A stretch of DNA of 51,145 bases. Origin: an uncultured Alphaproteobacteria bacterium (GTDB lineage Bacteria > Pseudomonadota > Alphaproteobacteria > HIMB59 > GCA-002718135). The DNA lies in contig CABYHW010000007.1 of NCBI GenBank assembly GCA_902518705.1, positions 1 to 51,145 of the forward strand. Reading direction: 5' to 3'. Positions 26,579 through 34,301 of this stretch are shown here, one piece after another; position 1 is the first letter of the stretch; every line of letters begins with the position of its first letter. Below the pieces are notes generated by a model, which saw only the letters and a list, made by a program, of their open reading frames with translations, was not told the DNA's origin and searched no databases. A program made the position numbers and the translations under genes.

Positions 26579-27184
26579 TTATAAGTTTATTTCTTCTGTC
26601 ACATAAATTCCTGGATTTTGATGTGAGCTAAAAATTATAGACCCTTCTTTACTGCAATGATCTTCAAAAGTTTGTTTCATTAGTTCAATTGAATCTTCGT
26701 CCAAGTTAGAAAGAGGCTCATCTAAAATCCAAACTTTTTTGTTCTCCATTATTAATCTCAAAAATTCTAATTTTTTAGTTTCGCCAAAAGACAATGTTCC
26801 AACTTTTTTATTCAAATAATTGTCTAATTTTAAAGTTTTTAATGCTGTTTCAATTTGAGCATCATTAATATTTGATATAAAAAATTTTTTCCAAATATAA
26901 ATATTATCTTTTATTGTTAATTTTCTTAAGCTTGATGTTGTGTCAGCAATGTACGTAACATTATTATAGAAATCATATAAATTTTTTTTCAATAATTTTC
27001 CTTTCCAATATATTGATCCAAATGATGGCTCTAATAGATTAAGAATTGCTTTTAATAATGTAGTTTTGCCAGAACCGTTTTTACCTTTTAAAATGGTAAT
27101 ATTTCCAGGTGAAAGTGATAGATTAATATTTTCAAAAATTCTTTTTTCTAATCTCTCTATCGATAAATCCTTAACAATTAACAT
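26579..27184 (-). CDS. ccmA: Haem exporter ATP-binding subunit CcmA
   Basis: A 201-residue ABC ATPase with Walker A KGKNGSGKTTLL (about residues 34-45), the signature LSFGETKKLEFLRL, and Walker B VWILDEPLSNLD. It is the first gene of ccmABCDEFGH. Only 37 bp separate it from the upstream terminator, and I see no convincing promoter there, so transcription may come partly from read-through of the lysine-rich gene or from a non-consensus promoter. Confidence 0.95.
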   Translation of the reverse strand: MLIVKDLSIERLEKRIFENINLSLSPGNITILKGKNGSGKTTLLKAILNLLEPSFGSIYWKGKLLKKNLYDFYNNVTYIADTTSSLRKLTIKDNIYIWKKFFISNINDAQIETALKTLKLDNYLNKKVGTLSFGETKKLEFLRLIMENKKVWILDEPLSNLDEDSIELMKQTFEDHCSKEGSIIFSSHQNPGIYVTEEINL

Positions 27185-27221
27185 TATTAAAGTCTAATTA
27201 CTTTTGGATTTAAAACAATAA

Positions 27222-27244
27222 AAAACGGGGCATAACCCCGTTTT
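27222..27244 (-). terminator. Rho-independent terminator downstream of the lysine-rich protein gene
   Basis: A nine-bp stem with a CGGGG core (27222-27230 with 27236-27244) and a five-base loop. On the minus strand it is followed by a T-rich tract, so it terminates the gene ending at 27311. It is the third and most distal of three hairpins in that 3' region. Confidence 0.85.
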
Positions 27245-27293
27245 ATCTTTTGAAAAAGATAAGAAAAAGAAAACTTTAAATTAAAGTTTTCTT
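27243..27293 (-). other. Two extra hairpins in the 3' region of the lysine-rich gene
   Basis: Between the stop codon (27311) and the terminator lie two more inverted repeats. One is a 13-bp near-perfect palindrome with arms 27267-27279 and 27281-27293. The other is an 8-bp stem, 27243-27250 with 27255-27262, with a TGAA loop. With the terminator they form three consecutive stems within 72 bp. They could protect the mRNA 3' end or form the body of a small RNA released from it. Confidence 0.6.
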
Positions 27294-27310
27294 GAAAAAT
27301 TGAAGTATTA

Positions 27311-27487
27311 CTATCTTCTCTTTTTCTTCTTTTTAGCAGCTTTTTTCTTTTTCTTTTTAGGAGCTGCTTTTTTCTTTTTCTTAGGAGCAGCTTTTTTCTT
27401 TTTCTTTTTAGGAGCTGCTTTTTTCTTTTTCTTTGGAGCTGCTTTTTTCTTTTTCTTTGGAGCAGCTTTCTTTTTCTTCTTAGCCAT
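27311..27487 (-). CDS. Lysine-rich AAPKKKKK repeat protein (histone H1-tail-like)
   Basis: A 58-residue protein made almost entirely of Lys, Ala and Pro: an MA start, lysine blocks of five or six separated by AAP, and a terminal RR. There is no folded domain. Such tails resemble histone H1 C-termini and bacterial nucleoid proteins, so binding of DNA or RNA is the natural inference, but the function is unproven. I start it at ATG 27487, where AAGGAG sits eight bases upstream. An in-frame extension of 16-17 codons reaches ATG/GTG codons at 27535-27538, close to the predicted transcript start, and cannot be excluded. It has its own promoter and terminator. Confidence 0.75.
   Translation of the reverse strand: MAKKKKKAAPKKKKKAAPKKKKKAAPKKKKKKAAPKKKKKAAPKKKKKKAAKKKKKRR
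27320..27481 (-). repeat. In-frame tandem repeats encoding AAP-K5/6 units
   Basis: Five AAP units, spaced by lysine codon blocks of 15 or 18 bases, give 24- or 27-bp repeats, with a final AA unit lacking Pro. The units differ at third positions (GCA/GCT, AAA/AAG), so they are not fresh duplications. The purine runs make the locus prone to length variation by slippage. Confidence 0.85.
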
Positions 27488-27514
27488 AAAATACTCCTTG
27501 TATTTTGTTACCCC

Positions 27515-27530
27515 GGAGGAACCTACCTCC
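27515..27530 (-). promoter_or_regulatory. Leader hairpin of the lysine-rich gene
   Basis: In the predicted 5' leader, GGAGG and CCTCC pair across six bases in unusually GC-rich sequence for this genome. The CTCC of the 3' arm is also complementary to the GGAG of the true ribosome-binding site (27494-27499), so the two pairings would be mutually exclusive. Regulation of translation is inference. Confidence 0.45.
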
Positions 27531-27548
27531 CTCATCACCTAAGTGATA

Positions 27549-27577
27549 ATTATAAAAGGCTGACCATTTATTCCCAA
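27549..27577 (-). promoter_or_regulatory. Sigma-70 promoter of the lysine-rich gene
   Basis: Minus-strand TTGGGA (27572-27577), a 17-bp spacer and a perfect TATAAT (27549-27554). The predicted start, about 27542, gives a leader of about 55 bases carrying the hairpin and the ribosome-binding site. Confidence 0.6.
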
Positions 27578-27737
27578 AACTTACGGTTAAAGTCAACAAT
27601 ATAGCAATATTTTAAAATTTAATAAGAGTAAAAAATTTTAAAATTAAAATTTAAATATAAAATAAAAAAATATTTTATAATCTTCATATTTTTTGGCAGA
27701 TTTCTGATAATAAATTAACATTTTGCTATACAAAAAA
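27578..27737. other. AT-rich spacer with no recognised feature
   Basis: This is the central part of the longest gene-free stretch in the window (27488-27783), between the divergent promoters of the lysine-rich gene and acnA. It is almost all A and T. I see no open frame, strong hairpin or known riboswitch pattern in it. Confidence 0.6.
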
Positions 27738-27766
27738 TTGTCTTCATACTATTTATTTATTATAAT
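27738..27766 (+). promoter_or_regulatory. Sigma-70 promoter of acnA
   Basis: TTGTCT (27738-27743), a 17-bp spacer and a perfect TATAAT (27761-27766) lie 17 bp before the acnA ATG. The expected leader is only about 11 bases, so there is no room for a regulatory RNA. Confidence 0.65.
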
Positions 27767-27783
27767 TATTTTATAAATTTAGT

Positions 27784-30426
27784 ATGAAAAACGCGAATTC
27801 TTTTAATTCTGAACATTTAATTAAAATAAATAATCAAAATTTTCATTATTTTGATTTGAACGAAGTAGCAAAACAATTTGATATTGATTTATATAAAGTT
27901 CCAATTTCATTAAAAGTAATACTAGAAAATTTAATTAGAAATGAAGATGGTGAAAATATTTCTAAAAGTATGATATCTAAAGTATTCTGCTCATTAAAAG
28001 AAAGAAATAAAAAAAATGAAAAAATAGAGATAGCTTTCTTCCCAACCCGGGTACTTATGCAAGATTTTACTGGAGTACCAGCTGTTGCAGATTTAGCTGC
28101 GATGAGAAATGCACTAAAATCAAAAGGAATTGAGCCAAAAAAGATAAATCCTCTTTCTAGAGTTGATTTAGTTATAGACCATTCCGTTATGGTTGATAAT
28201 TATAAAAATAATAACTCCCTAAAAGAAAATGTTAAGAAGGAATTTGAAAGAAATAAAGAAAGATATGAATTTCTAAAGTGGGGTCAAAGTTCATTTGATA
28301 ATTTTTACTTAGTACCCCCCGGTGCTGGAATTTGTCATCAAGTAAATTTAGAAAATATTGCTAAGACGGTTTGGCTGAAGGAGATTGAGAATAAAAAATA
28401 TTTATTTCCAGACTCTGTGGTAGGAACTGATAGCCATACGACAATGGTCAATTCTCTTTCAGTACTAGGATGGGGTGTAGGGGGGATAGAAGCTGAGGCT
28501 GCTATGTTAGGCCAGGCAATTTCAATGAATATACCAGAAGTAATCGGTTTCGAACTTAAGGGATCTTTAAAAGAAGGGATCACTGCAACTGATTTAGTCT
28601 TATCAATTACAAAAATTTTACGAGATAAAGGTGTAGTTGGAAAATTTGTAGAATTTTATGGAAACGGTTTAGCGAATTTATCTTTGGCTGATAGAGCAAC
28701 TATATCTAATATGGCGCCTGAGTATGGCGCAACATGTGGATTTTTTCCTACAGATGAAGAAACAATTAATTATCTAAAGTTAACTGGCAAAGATAATGAA
28801 CATCTAAGTATTGTTGAAGAATATTCAAAAAAACAAACTCTTTGGGCAGATGAAAACTATGCACCAGAATACTCAGATAAAATAATGCTAGAGTTAGATT
28901 TAATTGAGCCTTCTCTTGCTGGTCCAAAAAGACCTCAGGATAAAATTCTTTTAAAAGAAGTTCCAGTAGAATTTAGTAAGATGGATAGCAATGTAAATAA
29001 TAATAAAGATGTATTGAATACAGGGGATATTGTGATTGCTGCAATTACTAGTTGTACAAATACATCTAATCCAAATGTAATGATCGCAGCAGGATTAGTT
29101 GCTAAAAAGGCAGCAGATTTAGGCTTAGAGGTTAAACCTTGGGTTAAGACTAGTTTAGCACCAGGAAGTAAAGTTGTTAGTGATTATCTTGATAAAGCTG
29201 GTTTAACAGAATACCTTGATATTCTAGGCTTTAACACAGTTGGCTATGGATGTACAACTTGCATAGGAAATTCTGGCCCTCTAGATGAATGGGTTTCTAA
29301 TGAAATTAGGTCAAATAATTTAACTGTTTGTTCAGTATTATCTGGAAATAGAAACTTTGAAGGCAGAGTTCACCAAGAAGTTAAAGCAAACTTTCTTGCT
29401 TCACCACCTCTTGTTGTTGCTTATGCTATTGCAGGTAATATTAATATTAATCTTACAACTGATTCTCTTGGTAAATCTAAATTTGGAGAAGAGATATTCT
29501 TAAAAGATATATGGCCAACAAACAAAGAAATTAACGAAACACTTGGTTTATGTTTAACACCTGAAATGTTTAAAGAAAGATACAAAGAAATATATAAAGG
29601 AGATGATAACTGGTTATCGATTGATAATTCAAAGGAAACAACCTATGATTGGAATGATACTAGCACTTATATAAAGCATCCGCCTTTTTTTAATACAGAA
29701 AATAAATTTGAGTTAAAGGATATTAAAGATGCAAGAATATTAGCATTATTAGGCGATAGTGTAACAACTGATCATATTTCACCAGCTGGGAATATTAAAG
29801 AGGATAGTCCTGCCGGTTATTATTTAACAGACAGACAAATTAATCCTAAGAATTTCAACTCATATGGATCAAGACGCGGTAATCATGAAATTATGATGAG
29901 AGGCACCTTTGCTAACATAAGAATAAAGAACCAGATTTTAAATAATATAGAAGGAGGTTTAACAAAATCTTTCTTATCCAATAAACAAATGTCAATATAT
30001 GATGCAGCTCAAGAATATATTAATAATAATGTTGATACAGTTATTATAGCTGGAAAAGAATATGGTACAGGATCGTCTAGAGACTGGGCAGCTAAAGGCA
30101 CAAGACTCTTAGGTGTTAGAGCGGTAATCGCAGAGAGTTTCGAAAGAATTCATAGATCTAATTTAATTGGTATGGGGGTATTGCCTCTTGAATTTATGAA
30201 TAATGAAAACAAAATAAATCTTAATATTTTAGGCCACGAATACATTTCTATTTTTGGCTTATCTGAGCTAAAACCTGGAACTATACTTAGTTGTAAAATT
30301 AATTCTACTGAGTCTAAAAATATAAAATTAAAGTGCAGAATTGATACTAATAAAGAACTTGAATACTACAAAGCTGGAGGAATTTTAAACTACGTTTTAA
30401 ATGAAATAATATCTGAAGCTGCTTAG
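27784..30426 (+). CDS. acnA: Aconitate hydratase A
   Basis: Isomerises citrate to isocitrate in the TCA cycle with a [4Fe-4S] cluster. The 880 residues contain VVGTDSHTTMVN, the cluster cysteines in TSCTNTSNP and GYGCTTCIGNSGPL, and the C-terminal swivel-domain motif KEYGTGSSRDWAAKGT with catalytic Ser/Arg. This is the IRP/AcnA type, not AcnB. It has its own consensus promoter and ends 4 bp before the helicase gene. Confidence 0.98.
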   Translation: MKNANSFNSEHLIKINNQNFHYFDLNEVAKQFDIDLYKVPISLKVILENLIRNEDGENISKSMISKVFCSLKERNKKNEKIEIAFFPTRVLMQDFTGVPAVADLAAMRNALKSKGIEPKKINPLSRVDLVIDHSVMVDNYKNNNSLKENVKKEFERNKERYEFLKWGQSSFDNFYLVPPGAGICHQVNLENIAKTVWLKEIENKKYLFPDSVVGTDSHTTMVNSLSVLGWGVGGIEAEAAMLGQAISMNIPEVIGFELKGSLKEGITATDLVLSITKILRDKGVVGKFVEFYGNGLANLSLADRATISNMAPEYGATCGFFPTDEETINYLKLTGKDNEHLSIVEEYSKKQTLWADENYAPEYSDKIMLELDLIEPSLAGPKRPQDKILLKEVPVEFSKMDSNVNNNKDVLNTGDIVIAAITSCTNTSNPNVMIAAGLVAKKAADLGLEVKPWVKTSLAPGSKVVSDYLDKAGLTEYLDILGFNTVGYGCTTCIGNSGPLDEWVSNEIRSNNLTVCSVLSGNRNFEGRVHQEVKANFLASPPLVVAYAIAGNININLTTDSLGKSKFGEEIFLKDIWPTNKEINETLGLCLTPEMFKERYKEIYKGDDNWLSIDNSKETTYDWNDTSTYIKHPPFFNTENKFELKDIKDARILALLGDSVTTDHISPAGNIKEDSPAGYYLTDRQINPKNFNSYGSRRGNHEIMMRGTFANIRIKNQILNNIEGGLTKSFLSNKQMSIYDAAQEYINNNVDTVIIAGKEYGTGSSRDWAAKGTRLLGVRAVIAESFERIHRSNLIGMGVLPLEFMNNENKINLNILGHEYISIFGLSELKPGTILSCKINSTESKNIKLKCRIDTNKELEYYKAGGILNYVLNEIISEAA

Positions 30427-30430
30427 TTTA

Positions 30431-32980
30431 ATGTCTTATGAAGATGAAAATTTATTAGCCATACTTGGACCCACAAATACTGGAAAAACCTATGCAGCGT
30501 TTGAAAAATTACTTTCTTATTCGTCAGGAATTTTTGGTTTTCCATTAAGATTACTTGCTAGGGAAAATTACGACAAGGCAGTGACAAGAATTGGCCTTAA
30601 TAATGTAGCATTAATAACTGGTGAAGAAAAAATTCTTCCGAAAGAAGCAAAATATTTTTTTTGTACTGTTGAATCAATGCCTAATAATATCTCTGTAGAA
30701 TGTGTGATAATTGATGAAATTCAACTAGCTGCTGATTATGAAAGAGGCCATATTTTTACTGATAGAATTTTAAATTTAAGAGGTATTTACAAGACAATTT
30801 TCTTAGGCTCATTAAATATAGAAAAAATTATAAAAAAAATTTATCCTAATATAATCATAGAGAAAAAAAATAGATTTTCTCAACTTACATTTCTAAAAAA
30901 ACAAAATTTTTCTAAGCTTGAACCTAGGTCCGCAATAATTGCATTCAATATCAATAAAGTTTATGAAATTGCTGAAAATATTAGAACTCATAAAGGTGGC
31001 ACTGCTGTAGTTCTAGGATCACTTAGCCCAAGAACTAGAAATGCACAAGTTGAAGTTTATGAAAATAAAAATGTTGATTATCTTGTAGCAACTGATGCTA
31101 TTGGCATGGGATTAAATCTTAATATCAATCATGTAAGTTTCTCAGCATTAGAAAAATTTGATGGAAGATATAATCGTAACCTTGCACCAAATGAATTAGG
31201 TCAGATTGCAGGCAGAGCAGGCAGATATAAACAGAATGGTACCTTTAGCTATACTAAAGAGGCGGGAAATTTAGACCCATTAATTATACAACAAATAGAA
31301 ACACATAACTTTGATAATATTCAAAAAATTTACTGGCGAAATAGTAAATTAGATTTCAATTCAGTTGATACCCTATTATCTTCATTAAAAAAATACCCTA
31401 TTCACAATTACTTTATACATAAAAAAAATGCTTTAGATGAAATTAATTTGCGTAATTTAATTATTGATAGTGAAATAAAAAAAAATCTTTCCTCAAAAAA
31501 TAATTTAAAGTTATTATGGGATATCTGTCAAATCCCAGATTTTGAAAAACTCTTCAATGATAATTATTTATTACTTTTAAAAGAAGTATATCTTATCTTA
31601 GTACAAAATAATTATAATATTCCTGAAGAATGGATTAATAAAAAAGTAAGTAGACTTAATAATTTTGGTGGAGGTATCCCCGAGCTTACAATAAAAATTT
31701 CTCAAATTAGGACTTGGACATACATCTCAAATAATCACGAATGGTTTAAAAACTCAAATTATTGGAAAGAAAAAACCCTACAAATAGAGAATGAATTATC
31801 TGATCTTTTACATGATAGTCTAACAAAAAAATTTATAGACTACTCGTCAAAATTTTTTATAGGAAGAGAAAAGTTTCAAAATATTAAGGATATCCTTGTA
31901 AAAAATAAAAATGAAATATTTTTAGATAATTATAAATATGGAATTATTAAAGGTTTTGATCTTATTCTGGTAAAAAAAATATATTCACAATCTCTTTTTT
32001 CAATTAGTAATATAAAAAAAACAGTAAGAAAAGTGATTAATGATAAAATAGATAATTTCTTAAATGCACCATTAAACTCAATCAGTTTTGGTGATGTTGC
32101 CAAATCTAAAATTACAGAAGATACCTTAATATATTGGGGAGATGAACCTGTTGGTAAACTAGGTAAAAGTAAAAATATATATAGGCCTAATGTAGATGCT
32201 TTGAATTCTGAATATTTATCTTCAGAAAATAAATTATTGATTTCAGCAAAACTTCAAAAATGGTTAGAAGGTGAAATAAATGAAACACTCCATCCACTTA
32301 ATAAAAATTTAGATGAAGATATTAATTCAGAAATTAGAGCCATAGCCTTTAATTGTTTTGAAAATTTTGGAAACTACCCAACTGAAAAATTTAAAGATAC
32401 TCTAAAGACACTTTCACAAGAAAGTAAATCTCAACTTTCTAAATTAGGTATCAGAATTGGTGCAAAATTTTTTTTTATACCTAACTTATTGAAAAAAAAA
32501 CCTTTAGAGCTTTGCGCTATTTTATGGAAAACATTCCATCAAATTGAAAATAATAATTTTGTTCCATTACCACTAAATGGCAGAGTATCTTTTATTTCAA
32601 AAATTAAAATGCCTGATAACTATTGGCAATCAATTGGATATATTAATATTAAAAATTTTATATTTAGAATTGATGTATTTGAAAAAATTTTTTTTCTTGC
32701 AAGACAAAAATTAAAGAAAGGACCTTTTTTAGAATCATCTGATCTCATGAATCCAATTGGTTGTAATAGTGATCAACTAAAAGATATAATGTTTTACTGT
32801 GGATATGAATATATAATTCTATCTGATGATAAAAAACTATTTTTTATTGCCAATAAGAAAAAAGAATATAAAAAAAATATAAAAAATAAACCAAACATAA
32901 AAATAAATAAAAAAAATAACAATGATAAAATTAAAAGAGACCCTGATTCTCCATTTGCAGTTTTAGAAAAACTTCTTTAA
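30431..32980 (+). CDS. Suv3-like ATP-dependent helicase
   Basis: An 849-residue superfamily 2 helicase of the Suv3/DExH type found in alphaproteobacteria and mitochondria, probably acting on RNA. It has motif I GPTNTGKT near residue 13, DEIQLA as motif II near residue 97, TDAIGMGLNLNI as motif V and QIAGRAGRY as motif VI. A long C-terminal region ends in a Lys/Asn-rich linker and the conserved DPDSPFAVLEKLL. It starts 4 bp after acnA and precedes the TerB-like gene. In many alphaproteobacteria an S4-domain RNA-binding gene follows; here it does not. Confidence 0.92.
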   Translation: MSYEDENLLAILGPTNTGKTYAAFEKLLSYSSGIFGFPLRLLARENYDKAVTRIGLNNVALITGEEKILPKEAKYFFCTVESMPNNISVECVIIDEIQLAADYERGHIFTDRILNLRGIYKTIFLGSLNIEKIIKKIYPNIIIEKKNRFSQLTFLKKQNFSKLEPRSAIIAFNINKVYEIAENIRTHKGGTAVVLGSLSPRTRNAQVEVYENKNVDYLVATDAIGMGLNLNINHVSFSALEKFDGRYNRNLAPNELGQIAGRAGRYKQNGTFSYTKEAGNLDPLIIQQIETHNFDNIQKIYWRNSKLDFNSVDTLLSSLKKYPIHNYFIHKKNALDEINLRNLIIDSEIKKNLSSKNNLKLLWDICQIPDFEKLFNDNYLLLLKEVYLILVQNNYNIPEEWINKKVSRLNNFGGGIPELTIKISQIRTWTYISNNHEWFKNSNYWKEKTLQIENELSDLLHDSLTKKFIDYSSKFFIGREKFQNIKDILVKNKNEIFLDNYKYGIIKGFDLILVKKIYSQSLFSISNIKKTVRKVINDKIDNFLNAPLNSISFGDVAKSKITEDTLIYWGDEPVGKLGKSKNIYRPNVDALNSEYLSSENKLLISAKLQKWLEGEINETLHPLNKNLDEDINSEIRAIAFNCFENFGNYPTEKFKDTLKTLSQESKSQLSKLGIRIGAKFFFIPNLLKKKPLELCAILWKTFHQIENNNFVPLPLNGRVSFISKIKMPDNYWQSIGYINIKNFIFRIDVFEKIFFLARQKLKKGPFLESSDLMNPIGCNSDQLKDIMFYCGYEYIILSDDKKLFFIANKKKEYKKNIKNKPNIKINKKNNNDKIKRDPDSPFAVLEKLL

Positions 32981-33001
32981 AGGTATTTTACTAGGTATAA
33001 A

Positions 33002-33454
33002 TTGATAAATTTACTAAATAAAATATTTAATAATCAGAATTCTACAGAAGATAATGATAATAATAAAAACTTAGAACTACTCTGTGGATTAATGATCGAA
33101 GCAGCTTTTACAGACGGTCAAGTTGATAAAACTGAATTAAATAAGATTAAGTCAAGTTTGATAAGTGTTTTTGGAGAGGATCCAAAAGAAGTAGATTTGG
33201 TTCTTGAGAAAGCAGAAATAAATAAAAACAACTCTAAATCTCTTCATTATTATACATCTTATATTAATAAAAACTTTGATGGTAAAAATAAATTATTACT
33301 AATTGAAGCTTTGTGGGAAATAGTATTATCTGATGGAGCAATTCATGATTTTGAGTCAAATCTCATTAGAAGACTTAGTGGATTACTATATATTTCTGAT
33401 GTTAATTCTGGAAATGCAAGGAAAAGAGCTCTAAATAAAATTTTGAAAAAATAA
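33002..33454 (+). CDS. TerB-like domain protein
   Basis: A 150-residue helical protein with two Asp-rich metal-type motifs, [16 protein letters not shown] and [16 protein letters not shown], the paired DG-D/E pattern of TerB (tellurite-resistance-associated) domains. TerB proteins bind divalent metal at membranes; the function in this context is unknown. The start is TTG at 33002, since no ATG occurs in frame before the conserved region. It lies 21 bp after the helicase and 8 bp before fdxA. Confidence 0.8.
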   Translation: MINLLNKIFNNQNSTEDNDNNKNLELLCGLMIEAAFTDGQVDKTELNKIKSSLISVFGEDPKEVDLVLEKAEINKNNSKSLHYYTSYINKNFDGKNKLLLIEALWEIVLSDGAIHDFESNLIRRLSGLLYISDVNSGNARKRALNKILKK

Positions 33455-33462
33455 TATATATA

Positions 33463-33795
33463 ATGACTTACGTTGTTGATGAAAAATGTATTAAATGTAA
33501 ACACATGGATTGTGTGGAAGTATGTCCTGTAGATTGCTTTTACGAAGGTGAAAATATGTTGGTAATTAATCCGGATGAATGCATAGATTGTGGGGTATGT
33601 GAGCCTGAATGTCCTGTAGAGGCAATATATTCAGATACTGAAGATGGTTCAGAAAAGTGGGCAGAAATTAATAGAAAGTATTCTGAAAAGTGGCCAAATA
33701 TAAATGAAAAAAAAGAACCTCCTAGTGATGCAAAAGAATGGGAAAATATAGAAAATAAATATAAAGATCACTTTAGCCCAAAGCCAGGAAGATAA
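33463..33795 (+). CDS. fdxA: Seven-iron ferredoxin FdxA
   Basis: A 110-residue [3Fe-4S][4Fe-4S] ferredoxin for electron transfer. Cysteines at 9, 12, 17, 21 and 25 and at 40, 43, 46 and 50 lie in [17 protein letters not shown] and [12 protein letters not shown], the standard seven-iron pattern, followed by the usual acidic/aromatic C-terminal tail. Its stop abuts the carD start directly; the helicase-fdxA-carD grouping is conserved in alphaproteobacteria. Confidence 0.96.
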   Translation: MTYVVDEKCIKCKHMDCVEVCPVDCFYEGENMLVINPDECIDCGVCEPECPVEAIYSDTEDGSEKWAEINRKYSEKWPNINEKKEPPSDAKEWENIENKYKDHFSPKPGR

Positions 33796-34299
33796 ATGAA
33801 AAATAAAAAAAGAAAAGATTTTAATATTGGGGAAACAGTTGTTTATCCTAAACACGGCGTAGGTGAAATTATCAAAATAGAAAATATGGAAATTGCTAAT
33901 ATTAAAAATGAATTTTATGTTGTAAAAATGGAACAATCAAAATTAACTATAAGAGTTCCTTTAGAAAAAAAAAATGAGGTTGGGCTTAGAAAAATATCAT
34001 CGAAAAAAATTATTGAAGAAGTATTTGAAATATTAAAATTAAAGCCAAAAATTAGAAGAATTATGTGGAGTAGAAGGGCGCAAGAATACGAAGGAAAAAT
34101 TTTTTCTGGAGACCCAATCAAAATTGCAGAAGTTGTTAGAGATTTGTTTAGAAAAAGTAGTCAAGCAGACCAATCATATAGTGAAAGGCAAATGTTTCAA
34201 GTTGCAATTGAAAGACTAGCTCGGGAAGTTGCTGCTGTTGAAAAAACTGACTATTTTCAATCTACTGAAAAAATTGAACAAATACTTAATAAAAAATAA
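33796..34299 (+). CDS. carD: CarD family transcriptional regulator
   Basis: A 167-residue protein with the N-terminal RNA-polymerase-interacting Tudor-like domain (IGETVVYPKHGVGEIIKIE, then FYVVKMEQSKLTIRVPL) and a C-terminal helical DNA-binding domain containing LFRKSSQADQSYSERQMF. CarD binds the RNA polymerase beta subunit and stabilises open complexes, especially at rRNA promoters. The gene is coupled to fdxA, with no spacer, and to the phosphatase-like gene (2 bp). Confidence 0.95.
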   Translation: MKNKKRKDFNIGETVVYPKHGVGEIIKIENMEIANIKNEFYVVKMEQSKLTIRVPLEKKNEVGLRKISSKKIIEEVFEILKLKPKIRRIMWSRRAQEYEGKIFSGDPIKIAEVVRDLFRKSSQADQSYSERQMFQVAIERLAREVAAVEKTDYFQSTEKIEQILNKK

Positions 34300-34301
34300 T
34301 T

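Noticed and set aside
27320-27481. Regular short repeats suggestive of a CRISPR-like array
   Set aside because: The periodicity is codon-based and in frame, the spacers are lysine codons, and no cas gene is present.
27300-27542. Phe-rich open frame on the plus strand
   Set aside because: It is the complement of the lysine-codon repeats; AAG/AAA read backwards gives CTT/TTT, and the minus-strand gene has the ribosome-binding site, promoter and terminator.
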